A stretch of 64,000 nt of DNA from Streptomyces guryensis (GTDB lineage: Bacteria > Actinomycetota > Actinomycetes > Streptomycetales > Streptomycetaceae), in NCBI RefSeq assembly GCF_021261325.1, contig NZ_JAJSBI010000035.1:25868-89867 (forward strand), in the 5' to 3' direction. Positions 51,122 to 59,600 of the stretch are shown here, piece by piece. Position numbers and translations under genes: made by a program. The first letter of the stretch is position 1. Each line of letters starts with the position of its first letter. Under the pieces are notes generated by a model. That model saw nothing but the letters and a program-made list of their open reading frames with translations. It was not told the DNA's origin and did no database searches.

Positions 51122-52066
51122 TCAGACATTCATGCCGAAATCGGGGAAATCAGGGAAATCTGTCTCGGGTTCCGAACCCGGCGCCGGACGGCAGCGGCCT
51201 GTGCTGGCGCGCAGGGTGATCAGGGGTTTCAGCAGGACGTGCCGGGGAGGCGAGTCGGGTGAGCGCAGCCGCCGCAGCATCAGGTCCACGGCGACCCGGG
51301 TCATCTCCTTGGCGGGGATCTCCGCGGCGGTGAGCGCCGGGGTCACCTGCTCGGCCCAGGGGCTGGCGGCCACGCCGACGACGGAGAAGTCGCGCGGCAC
51401 GCTGCGGCCGTGCCGGGTGAGGCCACGGTAGACGCCCTCCAGGGCCGCCTCGTTCAGGGTGACCAGGGAGCTGGTCATCGGGTCGTCCAGCAGGATTCGT
51501 TCGACGACCTGCTCTCCCGAGGCGAGGTCGTCGCCGCAGAGGTATGCGCGGGGCGTGAGCAGGAGCTTCTTCATCCCTTCGGTGTAGCCCTCGTCGCCGA
51601 GCCGCGCGAACCCGTACCCGCTGTGGAACAGCTGCTCGGAGCGGTTGACGAAGGCGATCCTGGTGTGTCCCAGGTCGGCGAGGTGCTGGACGCAGGCGCC
51701 GGCCAGGCCGGCGAAGTCCAGGTCGACCCATCCGGAAGAGCCGGTGTGGTGGTTACGGCCGATGGCCACGAAGGGGAAGCCCTCCGCGGCAAGCCGCTCG
51801 ACGCGGTCGTCCTCCCGGCGGATCTCCATGACGATCACGCCGTCGACCCGCCGGTCCCTGATCATCCGCAGGAACGAGGGGTCGTCGCGCCGGTCGCCGG
51901 GCGAGAGCAGCAGGTCGTAGCCGTGCGCGGCGGCGGCCTCGGCGACCCCTCCGACGAAGGCCAGCTGCATGGTGGTGTAGTCGCGGTTGCGCCCGGCCGG
52001 CGGGTACAGCAGTCCGAGCGTGTGGGTGCCGCCGCCGGAACCCTCGTCTGCGATGCGCGCGGCCAT
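51122..52066 (-). CDS. LacI-family sugar-sensing protein lacking the DNA-binding domain
   Basis: 314 residues that align with the effector domain of LacI/GalR regulators from the start (THTLGLLYPPAGRNRD; DGVIVMEIRREDDR; RDFSVVGVAASPW). The ~60-residue HTH and hinge that should precede it are absent. Upstream on this strand is the SpoIIE gene, whose TGA is 2 bp before this ATG, so the HTH was lost, probably by deletion. The C-terminus continues to a PDFPDFGMNV tail. It may be a decaying regulator of the adjacent transporter or a DNA-free sensor translationally coupled to the phosphatase. Confidence 0.8.
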   Translation of the reverse strand: MAARIADEGSGGGTHTLGLLYPPAGRNRDYTTMQLAFVGGVAEAAAAHGYDLLLSPGDRRDDPSFLRMIRDRRVDGVIVMEIRREDDRVERLAAEGFPFVAIGRNHHTGSSGWVDLDFAGLAGACVQHLADLGHTRIAFVNRSEQLFHSGYGFARLGDEGYTEGMKKLLLTPRAYLCGDDLASGEQVVERILLDDPMTSSLVTLNEAALEGVYRGLTRHGRSVPRDFSVVGVAASPWAEQVTPALTAAEIPAKEMTRVAVDLMLRRLRSPDSPPRHVLLKPLITLRASTGRCRPAPGSEPETDFPDFPDFGMNV

Positions 52067-52068
52067 GG

Positions 52069-54492
52069 TCAGCCGGCCGGGAGGGTCTGCTCGGCCCAGA
52101 TGGTCTTGCCCACGGGGGTCTGCCGGGTGCCCCAGCCCTGGGTGAGCTGGGCGACCATGTGCAGTCCCCGTCCGCCCTCGTCGTAGGTGCGGGCCCGGCG
52201 CAGGTGCGGGGCGGTGTTGCTGGCGTCGGACACCTCGCAGATCAGGGTCCGGTCCCGGATCAGCCGGAGGCCGATGGGTACGGCCCCGTAGCGGATGGCG
52301 TTGGTGACCAGTTCGCTGACCACCAGCTCGGTGACGAACGCGGCGTCCTCCAACCCCCAGGCGGTGAGCTGGCGGGACGCCTGGGCCCGGGCGTCGGCCA
52401 CGATCGCGGGGTCGGACGGCAGGGACCAGGCGGCGACCTGGTCGGCGTGCAGCGCGCGGGTGCGGGCGAGGAGCAGGGCCACGTCGTCGGCCGGGGATTC
52501 GGGCAGCAGGGCCTTGAGGATGGTGTCGCAGGTGACGTCGAGTGAGGGGACGGGGGCGGCCAGGGCCTCGCAGAGCCGTTCCAGCCCGAGGCCGACGTCG
52601 CGGTCGCGCGCCTCGATCAGGCCGTCGGTGAAGAAGGCGAGCAGGCTGCCTTCGGGCAGCTCCAGCTCGGTGGACTCGAAGGGCAGCCCCCCGACGCCGA
52701 GCAGCGGTCCCGGGGTGAGGCGGACCACACTGACCGTGCCGTCGGGGAGCAGCACGGCGGGCGGCACATGGCCGGCGCTGGCGACGGTGCAGACGCGGGA
52801 GACGGGGTCGTAGACGGCGTAGAGGCAGGTCGCGCCTATCTCACCGGAGTCCTCCCGGATGCGGCCGTCGACTGTGTCGTCGTCCGAGGTGAGGTGGATG
52901 ACCAGGTCGTCGAGGTGGGTGAGGAGTTCGTCCGGGGGGAGGTCCACGTCGGCGAGGGTGCGCACCGCGGTGCGCAGCCGTCCCATGGTGGCGGAGGCGT
53001 GGATGCCGTGCCCGACCACATCGCCGACGACGAGCGCCACACGGGTGCCGGAGAGGGGTACGACGTCGAACCAGTCACCGCCCACTCCCGCGCCCCGGCC
53101 GGCCGGCAGATAGCGGTACGCCACCTCGACGGCCGCCTGTTTGGGCAGGTCACGGGGGAGCAGACTGCGCTGGAGGGTGAGGGCGTTGGTGCGCTCCCGG
53201 GTGTAGCGGCGCGCGTTGTCCACGCCGACGGCCGCCCGTCCGGCGAGTTCCTCGGCGAGGATCAGGTCGTCCTGCTCGAAGGGCGGAGAGCCTTCGGTCC
53301 GGACGAAGACGGCGACGCCCAGGGTGATGCCGCGGGCGCGCAGCGGGGTCGCGATGACGGAGTGGATTCCGTACGTCTCGACCGCCGTGGTGCGCGACAC
53401 GCGCCCGGCGATCCAGCGGGCGAAGTCGGGGTCGTCGGCACCGCTGAGCACCGGGCGCCCGCCGGTCAGGCAGCGGGCGGGGGGCGAGAACGGGGGGTAG
53501 TCGTCGATCCCGCCGAGGTCGACGGCGGCGTCGGGCACCACGTCGCCCCTGGTGGCGGACCGGTGGGCGACCCTGCGCAGCACCACGTTCGCCTCGACCG
53601 GGCCGGCTACCGGTTCCTCCCCGCGCAGCACGGAGTCGAGCAGGTCCACACTGGCGAAGTCGGCGAGCCGCGGGACGGCGAGAACGGCGAGTTCCTTGGC
53701 GGTGCGGGTCACGTTCAGGGTGGTGCCGATGCTGGTGCCGGCCTCTTGCAACAGGGCCAGCCGCTGCCGCGCCGAGTGCTGGTCGCTGCTGTCGAACGCG
53801 GCGGTGCCCACGCCGACGACCTCTCCGGTGGCGGGATCCCGGACCGGCCAGAGCTCGATGATCCAGGCCTGGCGACGAGCGGGCGCGGGGGCGGAGGACG
53901 GCTCCGGGGCGGCGCGTTCATACCGCATCGGTATGGCCTCCTCTGCGACCCGGCGGACGCAGCGGAGGAAGTCTTCGTCCGCGGGGGCCGCCCCGGGCTG
54001 CTCCCCGCCCGCCCCGAAGACCTGCTCGCCGCGCTCGGCCGCCGCGTTGAGGTGCCATGAGCGGGAGGCGGTGGAGTGGGCGGAGAGCGCGATCGAGGCC
54101 TGGGCGAACGCCCACTCCACCATCGTCCGGTCGTGCCGGGAACCGGAGATGGGAGTGGTGACGGCGACGACGAACGCCTGGGGTGTGCCGTCACCGCCCA
54201 GCGACGGATGGGCGTGCAGGGTGACTTCGACACGGTGGCCGTCCCGGTGCCGCAGTGCCGCCGTGCCGCTCCATTCCTGGGAGCCGGTGAGGGCGAGCCC
54301 CGCCGCCTGGGGCACCTCCCGGCCGAGGAGCAGATCCGCCGCGGCACGTCCTACGACATCCGGGGCGCGGTGGCCGAGCAGCCGCCGAGCGCCCTCGCTC
54401 CATCCCGTGACGATGCCGTCCAGCCCGACGGTGACCGTCGCGACCTCGGCTGACCACCTGCGGTGACCGTCTCCTTGATCGTAAGTGGCCAT
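52069..54492 (-). CDS. PAS/GAF/SpoIIE/HATPase multidomain sensor phosphatase
   Basis: 807-residue signalling protein. In order: a PAS domain (residues ~15-100, VTVGLDGIVTGWSEGARRLLG), a second PAS-like region (~105-220), a GAF domain (~235-410), a SpoIIE/RsbU phosphatase domain (~420-650, GGDWFDVVPLSG, VGDVVGHG, ASAGHVPPAVL, FTDGLIEARD, DDVALLLAR) and a C-terminal RsbW-like ATPase (~670-805, ELVVSELVTNAIRYG, DEGGRGLHMV). It can both dephosphorylate and phosphorylate partner-switching antagonists. Start ATG 54492 has only a weak ribosome site. Target sigma factor unknown. Confidence 0.9.
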   Translation of the reverse strand: MATYDQGDGHRRWSAEVATVTVGLDGIVTGWSEGARRLLGHRAPDVVGRAAADLLLGREVPQAAGLALTGSQEWSGTAALRHRDGHRVEVTLHAHPSLGGDGTPQAFVVAVTTPISGSRHDRTMVEWAFAQASIALSAHSTASRSWHLNAAAERGEQVFGAGGEQPGAAPADEDFLRCVRRVAEEAIPMRYERAAPEPSSAPAPARRQAWIIELWPVRDPATGEVVGVGTAAFDSSDQHSARQRLALLQEAGTSIGTTLNVTRTAKELAVLAVPRLADFASVDLLDSVLRGEEPVAGPVEANVVLRRVAHRSATRGDVVPDAAVDLGGIDDYPPFSPPARCLTGGRPVLSGADDPDFARWIAGRVSRTTAVETYGIHSVIATPLRARGITLGVAVFVRTEGSPPFEQDDLILAEELAGRAAVGVDNARRYTRERTNALTLQRSLLPRDLPKQAAVEVAYRYLPAGRGAGVGGDWFDVVPLSGTRVALVVGDVVGHGIHASATMGRLRTAVRTLADVDLPPDELLTHLDDLVIHLTSDDDTVDGRIREDSGEIGATCLYAVYDPVSRVCTVASAGHVPPAVLLPDGTVSVVRLTPGPLLGVGGLPFESTELELPEGSLLAFFTDGLIEARDRDVGLGLERLCEALAAPVPSLDVTCDTILKALLPESPADDVALLLARTRALHADQVAAWSLPSDPAIVADARAQASRQLTAWGLEDAAFVTELVVSELVTNAIRYGAVPIGLRLIRDRTLICEVSDASNTAPHLRRARTYDEGGRGLHMVAQLTQGWGTRQTPVGKTIWAEQTLPAG

Positions 54493-54740
54493 TCTCGCTC
54501 TATTCGCGCGGTGAGGGTCCTCACAGACCCAGCGTGCGCGCCGCGCAGGAATCGGACAAGTCAGATCGGACCGGCCGGCGGGAGGGCCCGGCGACGAGGT
54601 CGCGGCGGGTGACCCCGCCGGGTCGGGGCCGAACACGCCCCCAACGATCGGCCCAGCAGCGGTTTCCGACCCGCATTCATCCCTGGAGCCGACTGATGAA
54701 GGGGTCGGTCCCTCCGTGACGGCGCGGGGGTGGGCCGGCC

Positions 54741-55070
54741 ATGTTCGACATGCACCGGCTGCGCCTGCTGCACTCACTCGCCGACCACCGCTGGGTGACG
54801 GGCCCCCGAAGGCACCGCCGCCCGGCACTGGGCCATGACACTGCGCCGCGACGCCGGCTTCGAACCCGACGTGCGGTTCGAGACAACCGGCCTCCTGCAC
54901 CATGTCCGCCTCGTCGAGCGGAGACTCGCTCCGGCGCCCCTGCCCGGCCTCGTGTGGAACGGGGAGCTGCCGAAGAGCGAGCACCCCGCCGTCCTGGGCT
55001 GCCGGGACGCCCTGCGGCAGGCGTTCGCGCTGCGCTCCGGTCCGACCGAGGCGCACAACGTCTACCAGGC
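54741..55070 (+). pseudogene. Degenerate LysR-family regulator
   Basis: The start MFDMHRLRLLHSLADHRWV matches the opening of a LysR HTH, and a downstream frame (from ~54845) reads FEPDVRFETTGLLHHVRLVE … LAPAPLPGLVWNG … HPAVLGCRDALRQAF, matching a LysR effector-domain C-terminus. The two lie in different frames, and roughly two thirds of the gene between them is missing. The remnant abuts the convergent oxidoreductase gene. Confidence 0.7.
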
Positions 55071-55071
55071 G

Positions 55072-56487
55072 TCACGCGCGCAGCCGCCGCAGGGCTCGTG
55101 CGGCGGCATGGGCTCCGCACATTCCGTGGGCGCCGGCGCCGGGCGGCGTGGCCGCGGAGCACAGATAGTGGCCGGGCACTCCGGTGTCGTAGGGCTGCAG
55201 GGTGAGGTGTGTGCCGAGGAGGAGCTGGGGGATGTCCGTGGCGCCGGTCATGATGTTGCCGCCGACGTAGTTGGGGTCGTACTCGGCGAACCCGGGTGTG
55301 GTGCGCACCGCGGTACCGATGACCCGGTCCCGGAAGCCGGGCGCGAACCGCTCGATCTGGGCGGCGATCGCCGCGGCGGCGTCGCCCGTATAGCCGTTCG
55401 GGACGTGGGCGTAGGACCAGACGGGGTGGACGTCGCCGGCCGAGCGTGACGGGTCGGCCAGGTACTGCTGCCCGACCAGGACGAACGGCCGCCGCGGCAT
55501 CCGCCCGGCATGGATGTCCCGCTCCGCGGCCGCGATCTCGGCATAGGTGCCGCCGACGTGCACCATGCCGGACCGCCGTGCCGCCTCGGCCCGCCAGGGG
55601 ACTCCGCCCTCGACCGCGAAGTCGACCTTGAACGCGCCCGGCCCATAGCGGTAGCGCCGGTAGGCGCGGGCGGTCCGGGGCGGCAGCAGATCCCCGAGGA
55701 TGTCGGCCAGGGCGGTGGGTGCCACATCCCACAAGGTCACGTCCGCGTGCGGGAGTTGGGCAGGCGAGCGCACCCGTTCCCCCGTCTCGGTCGTCCCCCC
55801 GAGTTCGCGCAGCAACGCCGCCATGGCGTCGGTGATGCGGCGTGAGCCGCCCTCGGCCACGGCCCAGCCGTAGCAGTGGCCCGCGGTGACGACGCCCAGC
55901 CCGATGCTCGCGGTCAGCGGCCTTTCCAGCGGGTGGAAGGCGTGTGCGGCGACCCCGCCCCACAGGCCCCTGGCCTCCTCGGTCCTGAACGCCTTCGCCA
56001 GCAGGGAGGCGGGGGCGAGCGCGGGAACGCCGAAGCGGGCGAGGCGGATCGGGTGGCGGGGCAGGCGCAGGAGCGGGCCCATGATGTCGTCGCCGAAGGT
56101 GGCGTACGCCGCCGAAGGACCCTCGAACAGCGCCCGCCAGGTCCGGCCGTCGGCACCGAGACCGGCGGCGGTCGCGGTCACCGAGCGGTGCAGGACCCCG
56201 GCCGTGCCGCCGTCGAGCGGATGCACGCAGTCGATTTCCGGCCACGCCCACCGCAGCCCGTACCGTTCGAGGCCGAGCTCGTCGTAGAACGACGAGCCGA
56301 CGGCCATGGGGTGGATGGCCGAGCAGAGGTCGTGCAGCAGTCCCGGCACGATCGCCTCGCCGGAGCGGGTGCCGCCGCCGATCGTGTCGGCTGCCTCCAG
56401 CACCGTGACCCGAAGGCCGGCCCTGGCCAGGGCGACGGCGGCGGCCAGACCGTTGGGGCCGGCACCGACGACGGTCGCCGTACTCAT
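55072..56487 (-). CDS. FAD-dependent oxidoreductase, phytoene-desaturase/PYROXD2-like
   Basis: 471-residue flavoprotein of the NAD(P)/FAD amine-oxidase-like group. The N-terminal FAD motif is ATVVGAGPNGLAAAVALARAGL, with the conserved TIGGGTRSGE and DLCSAIHPMAVGSSF segments, and a C-terminal FAD contact PPGAGAHGMCGAHAA. The group contains carotenoid desaturases/isomerases and PYROXD2-like proteins of unclear role. No carotenoid genes are adjacent. ATG at 56487 with AAAGGGG upstream. It is divergent from the GH43 gene. Confidence 0.85.
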   Translation of the reverse strand: MSTATVVGAGPNGLAAAVALARAGLRVTVLEAADTIGGGTRSGEAIVPGLLHDLCSAIHPMAVGSSFYDELGLERYGLRWAWPEIDCVHPLDGGTAGVLHRSVTATAAGLGADGRTWRALFEGPSAAYATFGDDIMGPLLRLPRHPIRLARFGVPALAPASLLAKAFRTEEARGLWGGVAAHAFHPLERPLTASIGLGVVTAGHCYGWAVAEGGSRRITDAMAALLRELGGTTETGERVRSPAQLPHADVTLWDVAPTALADILGDLLPPRTARAYRRYRYGPGAFKVDFAVEGGVPWRAEAARRSGMVHVGGTYAEIAAAERDIHAGRMPRRPFVLVGQQYLADPSRSAGDVHPVWSYAHVPNGYTGDAAAAIAAQIERFAPGFRDRVIGTAVRTTPGFAEYDPNYVGGNIMTGATDIPQLLLGTHLTLQPYDTGVPGHYLCSAATPPGAGAHGMCGAHAAARALRRLRA

Positions 56488-56687
56488 CCCGACCCCTTTC
56501 GTTCGGCCTGTCGCACATCGTTCGAAACCTCTTGACGCCCCACAGGAAGCCGATTGACACTCTCGCAACACGACGTCACCTCCACGTAACACCAGGTCCG
56601 CAGCGAACGCGCTGTCGGCCCGCGCCCGCTTGCCCGCAACCCGCCTTTCTCACCGTCATCAGCCATGTCTCAGCAGGGAATTCCGAC

Positions 56688-59600
56688 ATGACGCACAGCG
56701 CACGACTTCACGGCCGCGCGAGACGACTGGCGGGCCATCTCGCCGGGCTGACCGCCGCCGCGATGCTCCTGACCCTTGCCGGTCCCGCCTTCCCCGCCCA
56801 GGCGGCACAGACGGCCGAGGCCTCAGACCTCACCGACGGTCTGGCCCTGAGGTACAAACTCGACGACGGCTCCGGGACCACCGTGAGCGACTCCTCCGGC
56901 AACGGCCGCGACGGCACGGTGGGCGGCACCGCCGACTGGTCGGCGTCCGGTCAGGGGCTCGCCTTCAACGGATCCGACACCTACGTCAAGGTGCCGGACG
57001 ACGTCATGAAGGGCATGGACTCGATCACCGTCTCCCTGGACGTGCTCCTCGACTCCGCGCAGAGCACGCCGTACTTCCTCTACGGCTTCGGCAACTCCAG
57101 CGGCGGCAACGGCAACGGCTACCTGTTCACGACCGGAAACTCCCTGCGCACCTCGGTGGCGAGCGGCAACTGGTCGACGGAGCAGACCACGAAGCCGAAC
57201 GACTCCCACAACCTCACCCGCGCCGTCTGGAAGCACCTCGCCTACACCCAGACCGGCACCACGGGCGTGCTCTACGAGGACGGCGTCGAGGTGGGCCGCA
57301 ACACGGCGGTGACCATCACCCCCGGCGCGATCGGCTCCGGCACCACCACCGCCAACTACATAGGCAGGTCCGTGTACTCCGGCGACAAGCTCTTCAAGGG
57401 CCGGATCCGCGATTTCCGCATCTACGACCGCGCCCTGGCCGGCTCCGAGGTCGAGCAACTCGCCCTCCCCGTCGACACACAGGGCGTCGCCGACGACAAG
57501 GCGGCCCTGAGCCTCGGTGACACCAGCGCCGTCACCGCCGACCTGGACCTGCCGAAGACCGGCACGGCGGGCGGCTCCACGATCAGCTGGGCGAGCGACA
57601 ACACCGCGGTCGTCTCGGCCTTGGGCAAGGTGACCCGCCCGGCCGCAGGTTCGCCCGACGGCCGCGCCACCCTCACGGCAACGCTCAAGAAGGGCACGGT
57701 CACCGACACCCGGACCTTCCAGGTCACGGTCCTGCCCGCCTTCGACGACGCCACCGCCGCCCGGCAGGCCGCCGACGCGCTGAGCGTCCACAACCTCGAC
57801 GACGCACGCGGCAACCTCACCCTCCCGACGAGCGGTTCGTACGACACGAGGGTCGCCTGGTCCTCCGCGAAGCCGGACGTCGTCTCCGCCGACGGCGTGG
57901 TCCACCGGCCCGCGCACGGCGACGGCGCCACCACCGTCGACCTGACCGCCACCGTCACCAAGGGCGGGGCGACCGCCACCCGCACCTTCACCGCGCAGGT
58001 GCCCGAACTGCCCGCCGAGGCGGCCCTCAAGGGCTACATGTTCAGCTACTTCACCGGCGAGGGCACGGCGGACGGCGAACAGATCTACAACGCCCTCAGC
58101 AAGGGCAACGACCCGCTGCACTGGCGGGAGTTGAACGACGGCAAGCCGGTCCTCACCTCCACGCTCGGCGAGAAGGGCCTGCGCGACCCGTTCATCATCC
58201 GCTCCCCCGAGGGCGACAAGTTCTACCAGATCGCCACCGACCTCAGGATCTACGGCAACGGCGACTGGGACGCCGCTCAGCGCACCGGCAGCAAGTCGAT
58301 CATGATCTGGGAGTCCACCGACCTGGTGCACTGGACGAACCAGCGGCTGGTGAAGATCTCCCCCGACAGCGCGGGCAACACCTGGGCGCCGGAGGCGTTC
58401 TACGACGCGAAGCGCGGCGAGTACGTGGTCTTCTGGGCGTCGAAGCTGTACGACAACGCCGACCACAGCGGCGACACGTACAACCGCATGATGTACGCCA
58501 CCACCCGCGACTTCTACACCTTCAGCGAGCCCAAGGTGTGGATCGACCGCGGCTACTCGGTCATCGACTCCACGATGATCCAGCACGACGGGACGTACTA
58601 CCGCCTGTCCAAGGACGAGCGGAACAACACCTCCTCGACCCCCAACAGCAAGTTCATCTTCGAGGAGAAGAGCGATTCGATCCTGGGCTCCTGGGACCCG
58701 GTCGCCGAGGGCATCGGCAAGGGCGCGATGAGCGCGGCCGAGGGGCCCCTCGTGTTCAAGTCCAACACCGAGGACAAGTGGTACGCCTTCCTCGACGAGT
58801 TCGGCGGCCGCGGCTACATCCCGTTCGAGACGACGGACCTGGCCTCCGGCAACTGGACCCCGTCCACCGGCTACGACCTGCCGGCCAAGCCGCGCCACGG
58901 CACCGTCCTGCCCGTCACCCAGGCCGAGTACGACCGGCTGCTGCGCGCCTACCAGCCCGACCAGCTGGTGGAGAGCGTCGAGGGCGTGAAGGTGAAGACG
59001 AAGACCGGTCAGGCACCGGTCCTGCCGGCCACCGTGATCGCGAAGTACGCCGACGGCGTCGACCGCCCTGTCGCCGTCACCTGGGACGACGTCCCGGCCT
59101 CGGCCTACGCGCAGCCCGGAACCTTCACCGTGACCGGCAGTCTGCCGGACGGCGCCGCCCTCCCCGTCCAGGCCGAGGTCACGGTGTCGGAGGAGGGCGC
59201 CGACGTCCCGGCCGACCTGCTCCTGCACTACGACTTCGATGAGACGGGCGGCAACATCGCCCGCGACTCCAGCGGCCACGGCTACCACGGCACCTACGTC
59301 CACACGCCCGAGTTCGGCACGGGTGTGAAGGGCGGTTCGTTCAAGATGTCGGGGGACGCGTCGAGTTCGCCGTATGTGAAGATCCCGAACGGGGTGCTGA
59401 AGAACGCCGACAGCGTGACCGTGTCGACGTACGCCAAGTGGAAGGGCGGCAGCAGCTTCCAGTGGCTGTTCGGGCTCGGCCCCGACAGCAACAAGTACCT
59501 CTTCGCCACCCCCTCCAACGGCGGCTCCAGCCTCTACTCGGCGATCACCAAGGCGAGTTGGTCGGCGGAGTCGAAGCTGACGGCCGGCTCGCAGCTCACG

